Below, one piece after another: positions 8,177-16,512 of a DNA stretch of 64,000 nucleotides; the first letter of the stretch is position 1, and each line of letters begins with the position of its first letter. The DNA is taken from positions 2,507,001 through 2,571,000 of the forward strand of contig NZ_BSDR01000001.1 in NCBI RefSeq assembly GCF_027925305.1. The letters are read 5' to 3'. The notes under the pieces are model-generated. The model was not told the origin of the DNA and did not search any database. It saw only the letters and a program-made list of their open reading frames with translations. A program made the position numbers and the translations under genes. This DNA comes from Desulforhabdus amnigena. Its GTDB lineage: Bacteria > Desulfobacterota > Syntrophobacteria > Syntrophobacterales > Syntrophobacteraceae.

Positions 8177-9382
8177 TCACCCCATCCGGCGATCGAATTC
8201 TGAGCCCTGAAGGTTGAGATGCTCCACGGCATTCTTGATGCCCGCAAGGGTGAGATCTTCCATATGAAAAAGACGGCCGATACGCGAAATGGTGGTGCTG
8301 TGCCACTCCCAGCGATCCCTGGGGATGGGATTCAACCAGACGCTTGCGGGAAAGGCTTCACGCATCTCCTTCAACCACTCCCACCCCGGCCTGCGTTCAG
8401 TGGTGTGGATATCGAGCGAACCATATGCGGCCATGAGCTCGGAAGGCGCCATGTTCGCATCTCCGATGACGATGAGGCGGGTGCTTTTGCTTTCTCCCAG
8501 AAAAGCGTCCCATTTTAAGGGTTCCGTGCGCAGAAGATCCCGGTAGACGACGCCGTAGACGCAGTTGTGAAAATAATAGGTATTCACATCCCGAAAGAGT
8601 CCCCGGATCTTGTTGAAAACGGTCTTCACGAGAGCGACATGGGGCATCATGGAATAGCCGCCGTTGTCGAGCAAGATGACCAGACGCAAACGGTTCCGCA
8701 ATTCCCGCCGAAAGATCAGTTCGATCTCACCGCCGTTGCGCGCCGTTCTCGCGATGGTCGCATCGATATCCAGTTCCACTTCGGGCCCGGTCGGGCGCAG
8801 GCTTCTAAGGGAAGTCAGAACCTGCCCCAGATTCACTGCAGCCAGAGTGGACTTTTCACTGTAATTGACAAATCCTCTCTTTTCGATGACCTTTTGAGCC
8901 GTCCCGTAAAGCCCCTTCCCGTAAACACGGACGCCTCCACCCTTCCTTCCGCTATGCCCGAACAGCGATGTTCCCCGTGTTCCGACCCAGGTATTGCCTC
9001 CATGGTGTTCTCCCTGCTGTGCCAGTACGGTCTCCCAGAAACGGGCGAGCAATTCCTCGGTCTCCATCTCCTGAAGGGCTTCAGGGGAGAGGCGCCCGCT
9101 CTCCATCTCGTCGCGCAGCCAATCCTGAAAAGGCTTTCCCGCCATCAGATCTTCCCAGCCGGCCGGATTTTCGATTCCGTCAGCCCCCAAAAAGAAAGCC
9201 CTGAAGGCCTGCTCAAAAAGGTCGTAGTGTTCCACGTGTTTTACAAAAATGAGCCGCGCCAGCAAAAAAAGCCGATCCAGGTCCGGCGCCAACCCGCGCC
9301 GCAGGGCACGGTAAAACTCCAGGATGTACTGAACACTGACGGGAATGCCCGCTTCTTTCAACTGATAAATAAAGCCGATCAT
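8177..9382 (-). CDS. VWA domain protein, CoxE-like, with degenerate MIDAS
   Basis: The 401-residue protein begins MIGFIYQLKEAGIPVSVQYI, typical of VWA/CoxE proteins that pair with MoxR ATPases. The C-terminal von Willebrand A fold starts near residue 225 (RLVILLDNGGYSM). The metal site normally reads DxSxS. Here it reads D-N-G-G-Y-S (8643-8680), so the second MIDAS position is changed while the Asp survives. GDANMAPSEL follows. MoxR/VWA pairs act as chaperones that mature metalloenzymes or remodel complexes. The partner MoxR gene is 28 bases upstream on the same strand. Confidence 0.88.
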   Translation of the reverse strand: MIGFIYQLKEAGIPVSVQYILEFYRALRRGLAPDLDRLFLLARLIFVKHVEHYDLFEQAFRAFFLGADGIENPAGWEDLMAGKPFQDWLRDEMESGRLSPEALQEMETEELLARFWETVLAQQGEHHGGNTWVGTRGTSLFGHSGRKGGGVRVYGKGLYGTAQKVIEKRGFVNYSEKSTLAAVNLGQVLTSLRSLRPTGPEVELDIDATIARTARNGGEIELIFRRELRNRLRLVILLDNGGYSMMPHVALVKTVFNKIRGLFRDVNTYYFHNCVYGVVYRDLLRTEPLKWDAFLGESKSTRLIVIGDANMAPSELMAAYGSLDIHTTERRPGWEWLKEMREAFPASVWLNPIPRDRWEWHSTTISRIGRLFHMEDLTLAGIKNAVEHLNLQGSEFDRRMG

Positions 9383-9410
9383 GAAAACACCCCGGTGGCT
9401 TTCCGGCGAC

Positions 9411-10244
9411 TCAGAACCGCGTCTCTCTCCTGATGCCTTTGAATTTCAATATATCCTGTGTGCGTTTGAGCAGGGTGCCGATGTGAGCCGTATCCCTGCC
9501 TGCACCAGGTGCCCGAGTTCCCGACTTCCACATGGACCCGATCCAGTCGAGCAACTCGGCCGTAGCGGGGGGTTTTTCAAACCCCTGCTCTCTCAAGCGA
9601 TAGAACGTCATCAAGGAGGCTTCCAGGAAAGACTCGGGAAGATCGGGAAAGTGCAACCGCACGATCCGGGTCATCTCGTCGGGGGGAGGAAAAGGGATAT
9701 AGTGACAGAAGCAGCGCCGCAAAAAGGGATCGGAAAGCTCCCGCTTGGCATTGCTCGTGATGATGATGACCGGCTTTTGACGCGCCTGCACCTTGTGGTT
9801 GATTTCGCGGATAATGAACGAACCGTCCTCCAGGACATCCAGCAGATTGTCCTGAGTGTCCGAATCCGTTTTATCGATTTCATCCAGTAAAAGCACCCGG
9901 CGGTCTTCCGCCAGGAAGGCCCGCCCGATGGGGCCGAACCGCAGATAATCCCAGATATTGTTCACATCGCGCCCCGTCTCTCCACTGCCGAAACGCGAAT
10001 CGTTCAGACGCAAAACGGTGTCGTAGACGTAGCACAGTTCTTCTCCCTTGAAAGTGGATTTGCATCGCGCCTCTTCCATTTCAAGGCCAAGAGATCGGGA
10101 AACTTCAAAAGCGAGCTGAGTCTTTCCCGTTCCTGCTTCACCCGTCAGAAGAAGAGGTTTTTCCATCGCAATGGCGATATTGACAATTTCCCGCAGTTCG
10201 GGATTCAGGTAGTAGCGATCGCTTCCTTCAAATTCTGTCATCAT
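9411..10244 (-). CDS. MoxR-family AAA+ ATPase
   Basis: The 277-residue protein has Walker A GEAGTGKT near residue 37, Walker B LLLDEIDK near residue 115, and the sensor-1 stretch PVIIITSNAKRELSD, followed by an arginine-rich FLRRCFCHYIPFP segment, in MoxR order. It likely hydrolyses ATP to act with the adjacent VWA protein on an unidentified client. It is the first gene of the minus-strand run ending in polA, so its upstream region should hold the operon promoter. What the pair matures cannot be read from the neighbourhood. Confidence 0.92.
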   Translation of the reverse strand: MMTEFEGSDRYYLNPELREIVNIAIAMEKPLLLTGEAGTGKTQLAFEVSRSLGLEMEEARCKSTFKGEELCYVYDTVLRLNDSRFGSGETGRDVNNIWDYLRFGPIGRAFLAEDRRVLLLDEIDKTDSDTQDNLLDVLEDGSFIIREINHKVQARQKPVIIITSNAKRELSDPFLRRCFCHYIPFPPPDEMTRIVRLHFPDLPESFLEASLMTFYRLREQGFEKPPATAELLDWIGSMWKSGTRAPGAGRDTAHIGTLLKRTQDILKFKGIRRETRF

Positions 10245-10505
10245 TCACTCCAAAAGCGGGACCGGAGGTTGGATACCCGCTATCGCACCAAATTTTCCAG
10301 GGTGTCGTACCCGAATTACCGTTTCGGATAACCTTTCCAATCACGCATCATAGTCAAAAGCGCTCGCATTGACAATGCAGAGAAGTCCCGTGAACCGACA
10401 AAACACCGACCTCCGGAAGGAGTGCAGGCACCCGCCATTTATCATTTTTCCATGGCCGATGCCCTTCGGTGGACAAAAAGAAAAACAACATCTTCAAAAA
10501 AAGCC

Positions 10506-10535
10506 TTGACACCGAAGCGGAATTTATTGTAGATA
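10506..10535 (+). promoter_or_regulatory. Sigma-70-type promoter of the tRNA pair
   Basis: TTGACA (10506-10511) and TAGATA (10530-10535) are separated by 18 bases and lie 26 bases before the first tRNA. The 10245-10505 interval before it shows no other element I can support. Confidence 0.7.
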
Positions 10536-10561
10536 GCAGACCTCTTCCGGTTGTTGCATAT

Positions 10562-10638
10562 GCGCCCGTAGCTCAGTTGGATAGAGCGTCGGACTTCGAA
10601 TCCGCAGGCCGCAGGTTCGAATCCTGCCGGGCGTACCA
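10562..10638 (+). tRNA. tRNA-Arg (anticodon TCG)
   Basis: A complete cloverleaf can be drawn. The acceptor GCGCCCG pairs with CGGGCGT, with a G-U at position 1. The D-stem is GCTC/GAGC, the anticodon loop CTTCGAA carries TCG, the T-arm is GCAGG-TTCGAAT-CCTGC, and CCA is encoded. It reads CGA codons. Confidence 0.95.
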
Positions 10639-10661
10639 GGAAGGCAGATGAAATTCAATAT

Positions 10662-10736
10662 GGGCCGTTAGCTCAACGGTAGAGCAGCTGACTCTTAATC
10701 AGGAGGTTCGGGGTTCGAGACCCTGACGGCCCACCA
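10662..10736 (+). tRNA. tRNA-Lys (anticodon CTT)
   Basis: The acceptor GGGCCGT pairs with ACGGCCC. The D-stem is GCTC/GAGC, the anticodon loop CTCTTAA carries CTT, the T-arm is CGGGG-TTCGAGA-CCCTG with one imperfect pair, and CCA is encoded. It reads AAG codons and lies 23 bases after tRNA-Arg, probably on one transcript. Confidence 0.95.
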
Positions 10737-10744
10737 GTAAATTC

Positions 10745-10779
10745 AAGGGGTTACAGGTTATGCCTGTTTCCCCTTTTTT
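10745..10779 (+). terminator. Rho-independent terminator of the tRNA transcript
   Basis: AAGGGG and ACAGG on the left pair with CCTGT and CCCCTT on the right around TTATG, with symmetric TT bulges, and the stem runs into a T stretch. It starts nine bases after tRNA-Lys. Confidence 0.9.
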
Positions 10780-10997
10780 GTTGCGTACATTCAACCAGGA
10801 ATTTACAGACGGAAGGAGGCAAAATCCTCCAAAAGACAACGAATACGAAAGGATGTTTTTCCCGAATCTCTCGAGGTCTCTTCCGATCCGGTAAAAGATC
10901 ATGCTTCAGAAAACCTTGCCCTCTTGCGCCATATTGTTTTGAATCTCCTCCGAGAAGAAAAGACAGCTAGCACCAGGACAATAATGGCTACCGCCTC

Positions 10998-11453
10998 TCA
11001 TCCCCGTTTCCCCACCCAGTCTCTGAGGAGATCCACAAATTCGGCAGGAAGGATTGTCGGCTGCCCAGAGAAACGTACACAGACCATGTTGAGAATAGCT
11101 CTGGTGCAAAGCACCGGGTTTTCCTCCTCCTCACAACGGTAAATGATCTGAGAGAATGCAAGGCTCCGCGTGCGCCACCACTGAATTCCCGTATGGATCT
11201 CGATGAGATCATCGTAACGGAGGGATTTCCTATAGGTGCAGGAAGCCTCCACAATCGTGAGGTGCAACTGCCGATCCATGAACCATCGATATGGATAGCC
11301 CAGCTCGCGAAGGAAGTCCTCCCTGGCCAGCTCGAAAAGGTGATAGTAATTACCATGATATACAGCCTGCCCGATATCCACCTCAAAAAGCGGAACCCGC
11401 ATCCGAGTCTTGTGCCAAACCTCAGGCGCTTTATCTTGAGTATTGCTATCCAT
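10998..11453 (-). CDS. YbgC/4-hydroxybenzoyl-CoA thioesterase-type acyl-CoA thioesterase
   Basis: The 151-residue hotdog-fold protein starts at the ATG at 11453, preceded by GAGG at seven bases; an ATG at 11555 is less likely. The signature FEVDIGQAVYHGNYYHLFE contains the conserved Asp, the VYHGNY core and the helix start that mark the YbgC/4HBT family, which hydrolyses acyl-CoA or acyl-ACP thioesters. Residues 60-110 (EASCTYRKSLRYDDLIEIHT) give the central beta strands. No neighbour suggests its substrate. Confidence 0.88.
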   Translation of the reverse strand: MDSNTQDKAPEVWHKTRMRVPLFEVDIGQAVYHGNYYHLFELAREDFLRELGYPYRWFMDRQLHLTIVEASCTYRKSLRYDDLIEIHTGIQWWRTRSLAFSQIIYRCEEEENPVLCTRAILNMVCVRFSGQPTILPAEFVDLLRDWVGKRG

Positions 11454-11555
11454 CTCTATCCTCACTCCTGTCGAGCAGGACCCGACTTTGATCAACCCTC
11501 TCCGCACCGGCCATTCCAACTGGCTTTCATCCTCAGCCCTTATAATTTCGGGCAA

Positions 11556-12269
11556 AGAAAATATCAGAAAGATTTGCCTACGAGAAGAATCTTCTGAAGG
11601 CCCCGGAGTTCGCCTTTATGCTGGTAACACCAAGCGTCCTGCTTTCTTGACATGACCCATATGCCTTGGAAAATATACTTCAAAGGGGGTTCCATTCCCA
11701 AGTTCACTGTAGACATTGATGAAGCCTTTGTTTTGTTTGACTATGCCACGATGCCATCGTCATTCAGAATAATCGATATAAAATCACCGGGAAGGGGAAT
11801 CCCGCATGTTCCGCACAGTAGTCATTATCGAAGGTGATATTTCTTGTTTCGGCTGGCGGCTTCCGGCGCGTACTCCCAGTCGATTACATACAGAGCATCA
11901 TAGTAAGTGGAAATGGTTTTAAAATCAGAAAATAAGACCTTCCTCCGCTGTATTCCTGAAATTATTCACTCTTACCGCCCAGGCCCCCTCAGTTTCCTGG
12001 TTTCCGGCTCGGCACATCTGCTGTTCCACTCTCAGTCTGTATACGGGTAACTTAGGCTTCAGCATACTTGTTTCAAGGGTTTCTCCCCAAACGTGGACTA
12101 AAGAGCCACATACCTTATACTTTCAGCCAGACACACCGTACAGGCATCACAGAGGTAAGATACAGAATTTTTCGCGCGTAAACGCCGGATTTATAAAGTA
12201 CATCCCTCGTTTATACGAAAACAGGTATCGCAAGTAACAATTTCAGTTATCACGCAGATTCCATCATAA
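11556..12269. other. Gene-poor stretch of about 700 bases with decayed coding sequence
   Basis: No ORF here has a ribosome site and a recognisable product. A plus-strand 61-codon ORF at 11652-11837 has no family resemblance. The minus strand holds a short decayed coding segment at 11825-11959, listed separately. Otherwise I see nothing. Confidence 0.6.
11825..11959 (-). pseudogene. Unidentified C-terminal gene remnant
   Basis: A minus-strand frame of about 45 codons without a start codon, bounded upstream by TGA, reads like protein (for example YYDALYVIDWEYAPEAA) and ends at TAA. Composition and codon pattern look coding, but the family is not recognised. It is probably the tail of a deleted gene. 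Confidence 0.3.
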
Positions 12270-12974
12270 TCATATCAGCCTGGCACCACCATCAATCACA
12301 TTTACCGTACCGGTCATGTATGGACTTGCCATCAGCCACAGATAAGCCGACGCAACCTCATCCATGGAAGCCAGCCTCCTCAGGGGAAACTGATTGGCAC
12401 GTTCCTGCACTCGCTTGGGTTTGGGTTCAACAAACCCAGGGCTCACAACATTTACTCTCAATGGGGCCAACTCGACAGCCAAGACTCGGCAGAGGGTTTC
12501 CGTGGCGCTGTTGATGATTGCCATGGTAGAAGCCCCTTTATATATCTTCTCACCGGCAATTCCACTTGTCAGAGTAATGCTGCCAGTCTCTCGGATGTGG
12601 TGTTGAGCCACTTGAATGAGCCGGTATTGCCCCCAAAACTTTGTCTCAAAGGCCCGCTTTGCCTCATCGATGTCCATGGTTTCAAATGGTGATGGGGTGG
12701 TCTCCGGCCTGACTGAAATAACAAGGTGATCAATTACACCTATTGCTTCAAATAATCGCGGAGGATCTTCAGGGGAGGTGATATCGAAAGCATGGGTTTC
12801 AATTGACTCACCAGGCAAATCCGGCAATGCCCCCACCCGTTCCGATGCCTTACGCGAGGCTATCAAGACATGTGCCCCATTTTGCAGGGCATGTCTTGCC
12901 ACAGCAAGCCCGATCCCCGAGCTTCCCCCTACGACCAGTATTCTTTTTTCATTAAGCATATTGTTCATCTTCAT
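12270..12974 (-). CDS. Short-chain dehydrogenase/reductase family protein with atypical active site
   Basis: The protein is about 234 residues; ATGs at 12974, 12968 and 12959 are all possible starts, and none has a strong ribosome site. The Rossmann motif GGSSGIG (after ILVV) binds NAD(P), and the C-terminal APLRVNVVSPGFVEPK and GTVNVIDGG stretches are SDR-typical. The catalytic Ser lies in TLTSG. Where the YxxxK pair is expected the sequence reads MAIIN (codons at 12522-12524 and 12510-12512), so Tyr becomes Met and Lys becomes Asn. A group of SDRs with this kind of loss exists, so the protein may bind a nucleotide without classical reductase chemistry. Gene-poor DNA lies on both sides. Confidence 0.85.
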   Translation of the reverse strand: MKMNNMLNEKRILVVGGSSGIGLAVARHALQNGAHVLIASRKASERVGALPDLPGESIETHAFDITSPEDPPRLFEAIGVIDHLVISVRPETTPSPFETMDIDEAKRAFETKFWGQYRLIQVAQHHIRETGSITLTSGIAGEKIYKGASTMAIINSATETLCRVLAVELAPLRVNVVSPGFVEPKPKRVQERANQFPLRRLASMDEVASAYLWLMASPYMTGTVNVIDGGARLI

Positions 12975-13960
12975 CACCCAAAGCACTATAGGGCGCAAGA
13001 TCCCCTGCGGAGCGACGGCCAATCTCTCCTGGCCGGCAGGTGAATCCGCGTGGTTTTTCCGCGCCGCGCATGGCGCGGAAACAAGTAGTGGTTCATCCTT
13101 ACATCACTCCAATTGGAAGGATCTGCAAAAATCTAAAGGGCAATACTTCTTGATGCGTGACCGGTTCAGAACCTTTGCCAAATGTGTAAAAAATACATGA
13201 ACCATCAAGAACGGCCACAGGTTATACCGTGAACGGGTGAAATCTGGACCAAGCTTGGGAGTGAGGGCAGGACGCCCTCACTCCCAGGATAAGGCGGAAA
13301 GTCCGGATCTAAGGCGTTCATAATATAAACCGACAGCTCAATCCTATGCTCTCACGATGCAAACTTTGTCAATCAGGAGATTCCCGATATTTGATGCTTT
13401 TTGATCGAGAATGAGCCTTGTTCATAAGGGTGGAGTGGAGAACGGAATTGACCGGACCATGTGGGGAGAGTACCTTGCACTGAACTGCTGGAACGGCAAG
13501 GATTCAAGACCTGGTAGTTTCGTTTTGAAGGAACTCTACTGATGATCCGCATTCCAGCATAGAGGTTTCGAACCTTACCCGCAGTCTTTGGCCGGCTGCT
13601 CTGACTTCAAGCCCTCAACGCTTTTAAAGAGCATCGCAAATAAGCCGGGACATTGAAGGACGAGTCGCCTGGCTTCAGTATGACAATTGCAGTCACCACA
13701 GACCACACAGGACAAGAGACATTCCATGACCATTGAAACGCACTCCCAACTTGCCGGGTTCATCTGGAGCATTTACAATCTTTTTCGCGGCCAAAGATGA
13801 CTTGACTATCCGCAGTTTCCGGCCGATGGAGGATTCACCGGCGGCTGGAGGGGGATGAGGGCAAATCCCACCAAGTCCTTGCGTGGTTCCTGGAGCCGGT
13901 CGACCTTGCCCGCTCCACCTGGAACAATATCTGTTGTGAACCCATGAGATAGTTTTTCGG
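12975..13960. other. Gene-poor stretch of about 990 bases
   Basis: I find no supported gene. A 44-codon plus ORF begins near 13411 and a 65-codon minus ORF lies at 13575-13772; both are cysteine- or tryptophan-rich and unrecognised, without convincing ribosome sites. The one clear structure is the perfect inverted repeat at 13256-13286. Confidence 0.6.
13256..13286. repeat. Perfect 13-bp inverted repeat (hairpin)
   Basis: TGGGAGTGAGGGC pairs exactly with GCCCTCACTCCCA around AGGAC. No T-run follows on either strand, so it is not an ordinary intrinsic terminator. Confidence 0.85.
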
Positions 13961-14071
13961 GTGGTAAGAAATGGTCGGGGTGGGCGCCTCAGAGTTCAGC
14001 CTGAAAAGTCGAATTCTCAGAGAGAGCTTTCTCTTGACCTGTGCATTTCAATCGCAATTGAGGATACGCTA

Positions 14072-14935
14072 TTGTTGATATCCGGCTTCTCTTACGCCTT
14101 TGGCTCTGCCTTCTTTGCGGCCACTTCGGATGCATTGGCCAAACAGGCACTGCGCAGCCATTCGACAATTGTCACCGCCTGGGTAAGGCTCGCCTACGCC
14201 TCCCCTTTTCTTCTGCCTTTTCTCTATTTCATTCCCATCCCTCCGCTTGATCGGATCTTTTGGATCACCATTCTTCTGTTGCTTCCCCTGGAAGCAGGCG
14301 CCATCATCCTCTACATGAAGGCCCTGCATATCTCTCCCCTTTCTCTGACGGTCCCGTTCCTCTCCTTCAGCCCGGCCTTCACTATCTTTACATCTTTTCT
14401 CATCCTCGGTGAACAACCCGATTCCTCAGGGATTATGGGAATTTCTCTCATTATGGTCGGCGCTTATCTATTGAACGTACATCTTTCGAGAAAAGGCGTT
14501 CTTCAACCTCTTCGCGCGGTCATGACAGAGCGTGGATCATTGCTCATGATCCTGGTCGCCTTCATCTACAGCATCACCTCAAGCCTCGGCAAGATGGCCA
14601 TCCAGCACTCGAGCCCCGCCTTTATGGGCATCATCTATCTTCCGCTGGTTTCCTTTTCTTTACTTCCATTTGCGGTGCGAAATGGCATGCGGGTTTCAGC
14701 TTTGCGCTCGGGCGGTACCCTCTTTTTCCTCATCGGCATAAGCCAGGCGTTCATGGCTTTATGCCACTTTAAGGCCATTTCCATGATTTTGGTCTCCTAT
14801 ATGATATCGGTAAAGCGGATGAGTATTCTTCTAAGTGTGCTTCTTGGCGGGATCTTTTTTCATGAGGAGCATCTGAAGGAAAGGCTTGCCGGAAGCCTTC
14901 TGATGCTGCTGGGGGTCGTACTCATTGTACTCTAG
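14072..14935 (+). CDS. EamA/DMT-family transporter
   Basis: The protein is about 288 residues with roughly ten hydrophobic helices and the two-fold EamA repeat (first half about 1-135, second about 150-288). Conserved spots include WVRLAYASPF and ILGEQ in the first half and GGIFFHEEHLKERLAG at the end, as in drug/metabolite exporters. An upstream in-frame ATG at 13961 would add 37 polar residues unlike a transporter. A TTG at 14072 with GAGG eight bases before it fits better, but the start is uncertain. The substrate cannot be told, and no operon partner is present. Confidence 0.85.
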   Translation: MLISGFSYAFGSAFFAATSDALAKQALRSHSTIVTAWVRLAYASPFLLPFLYFIPIPPLDRIFWITILLLLPLEAGAIILYMKALHISPLSLTVPFLSFSPAFTIFTSFLILGEQPDSSGIMGISLIMVGAYLLNVHLSRKGVLQPLRAVMTERGSLLMILVAFIYSITSSLGKMAIQHSSPAFMGIIYLPLVSFSLLPFAVRNGMRVSALRSGGTLFFLIGISQAFMALCHFKAISMILVSYMISVKRMSILLSVLLGGIFFHEEHLKERLAGSLLMLLGVVLIVL

Positions 14936-15550
14936 CGCAACGATGAAGTGAAAAACCTATCGCTTCTCTTAACATAGTTCCCATAAGACCGGATATATTT
15001 AAAATATTCATATGATATGCGTTATGCGAGATCCTTCCACCAAGCCGAGTATTTTGGCAAGATTTGGATGGCGGCTAACCATTTCCACCAACTTCCAATT
15101 AACAGTGCACTTGGGCGTTGGAACCATATTGGGCATTAGGATAGAGCAGAAATAGACCTATAGATTGCCAATTCCAAATATCCTTGTAAGAAACGAAGAG
15201 TTTGCTTCCATGTGTAATGGAGATCCCATTGTTCAGATTTTGGGATTTTCCGCCGGGCACTGAAATCGTATCCTTTAGATCCCTGCAAAGCCTCCCACAG
15301 ACATCCTCGTTCCGTGAAATCACAGAAAGCATGCAGGATCGCAATCACCCAACCTCTATAAATGTGCAATTTGACGTGCACAATCAGAGAGCCTTGTTCC
15401 GCTCGTTGAAATCTGAATGCCTTGTCTAGCTGAGCAGATTGTTCGGATTTTCGGCCGGGAGGATTTTAATTCATTGATCATGAGCTATGCTTTGAATGTG
15501 ATAGATCAGCTCCCCAGGAGATATGAGATGATGCTTATCCAAAAACCATA
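14936..15550. other. Gene-poor stretch of about 600 bases before the arsenic island
   Basis: Two overlapping minus ORFs of 81 codons (15099-15381) lack ribosome sites and family resemblance. Nothing else is visible. This stretch may mark the left boundary of the arsenic island. Confidence 0.5.
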
Positions 15551-15579
15551 TTGACAAAAATCAATACACTAAGTATATT
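15551..15579 (+). promoter_or_regulatory. Promoter and probable ArsR operator
   Basis: TTGACA (15551-15556) and TATATT (15574-15579) have an ideal 17-base spacer, AT-rich and partly symmetric around AATCAATACACTAAGTATATT. ArsR proteins usually bind over such a promoter. It lies 34 bases before the arsR start. Confidence 0.8.
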
Positions 15580-15613
15580 CTCCATTGCCGATATGCTATC
15601 AGGAGATCTCACG

Positions 15614-15961
15614 ATGAACGAATTCATTAAGGTCATGAAGGCTCTATCCGACCCGAACCGGGTAAAGATCCTCAAGATGCTCCAGTACAAATCGCTGTGC
15701 GTCTGTGAGATGCAAGCGGCTCTGGGCATAGCGCAGCCGACAGTTTCCAACCATCTGAAGGTCCTCGAAGACGCGGGGCTTGTCACCTATTGCAAAAACG
15801 GTCTGTGGGTCAACTACTCCCTGGCCGATGGGAACAGCAGCCCATACTCGGCATCGCTTCTCGGAAATCTCAAGCACTGGCTCAAGGACGACCCGGAAAT
15901 CAGCAACATCATCGAAAGTCTTCCCGGCATCCGGCGGGAGGATATCTGCAAGAAGGATTGA
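15614..15961 (+). CDS. arsR: ArsR-family metalloregulatory repressor
   Basis: The 115-residue protein starts at ATG 15614 behind GGAG. It is a winged helix-turn-helix of SmtB/ArsR type: ALSDPNRVKILKML, then the metal-site helix CVCEMQ with two cysteines at the classical ArsR As(III) position, then the recognition helix QPTVSNHLKVLEDAGLV. Arsenite binding releases it from DNA. It is the first gene of the island and probably represses its own promoter and the genes that follow. Confidence 0.93.
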   Translation: MNEFIKVMKALSDPNRVKILKMLQYKSLCVCEMQAALGIAQPTVSNHLKVLEDAGLVTYCKNGLWVNYSLADGNSSPYSASLLGNLKHWLKDDPEISNIIESLPGIRREDICKKD

Positions 15962-15994
15962 AAGGCTTGGAGGAGAACCGGAAGGAGATAACAG

Positions 15995-16489
15995 ATGGCA
16001 GAAAAGGATATCACACAGATCCACGTAGCCAATTGCTCAGTGGGCATTATTGGCATCAAACGGCTCGTGGAGAGAATGGCCCAAACCCATGCCAGTAAGA
16101 CCGATGAGGAAGTCCAATCCTTTATGCTCGACCAGCTCGGAAAGGACAACTACATCCCGAACAGCGCAAAGGATAGCTATGGCAAAGCCTTCGTGCGGGA
16201 ATTTCGAAAATTCCTCGGACAGTCCCACGCGGAGGATACCCCCCGCGGGCTCGATATCAAAGTCCTCGGTGCGGGCTGCACCCAGTGCCATAGTTTGACA
16301 CAGATGGTAATGGAAGTGCTCACGGAGCTCGAGATCCCTGCTGGTGTCGATCACATTACGGACCTTAAGGAAATAGCCAGGTACGGTGTGATGGGCTCTC
16401 CGGCTCTTGTGATCAACGGCAAAGTTATGGTTGTGGGAAGTGTTCCTCCAAGGGACAGGGTCAGAAAGTGGCTCGCTGAAGCCCGATAA
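15995..16489 (+). CDS. Two-domain protein: small N-terminal domain plus thioredoxin-like redox disulfide domain
   Basis: Residues 1-80 (HVANCSVGIIGIKRLVERMA...IPNSAKDSYGKAFVREFRKFLG) form a small domain I know only from neighbours of arsenic and sulfur genes. Residues 87-164 form a glutaredoxin-like fold of the redox-active disulfide protein 2 type (TIGR00412), with GAGCTQC near residue 93 and the cis-Pro in MGSPALVINGKV. The C-terminal half resembles the stand-alone protein at 17684. It may reduce arsenate reductase or hand arsenic to the adjacent permease; that is inference from position. It is 33 bases after arsR. Confidence 0.85.
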   Translation: MAEKDITQIHVANCSVGIIGIKRLVERMAQTHASKTDEEVQSFMLDQLGKDNYIPNSAKDSYGKAFVREFRKFLGQSHAEDTPRGLDIKVLGAGCTQCHSLTQMVMEVLTELEIPAGVDHITDLKEIARYGVMGSPALVINGKVMVVGSVPPRDRVRKWLAEAR

Positions 16490-16512
16490 GTTCTTACAAG
16501 GAAAACAAGGCC

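Noticed and set aside
10469-10651. Plus-strand 60-codon ORF ending in LDRASDFESAGRRFESCRAY
   Set aside because: It is the translation of tRNA-Arg, a well-known artefact; no ribosome site.
10699-10902. Minus-strand ORF ending GRQGLEPRTS
   Set aside because: It is the reverse translation of tRNA-Lys and its flank, a well-known artefact.
11652-11837. 61-codon plus-strand ORF
   Set aside because: No ribosome site or family resemblance; the opposite strand has a more protein-like remnant over part of it.
13575-13772. 65-codon minus-strand ORF rich in cysteine
   Set aside because: No ribosome site and no recognised motif; kept only in the description of the gene-poor stretch.
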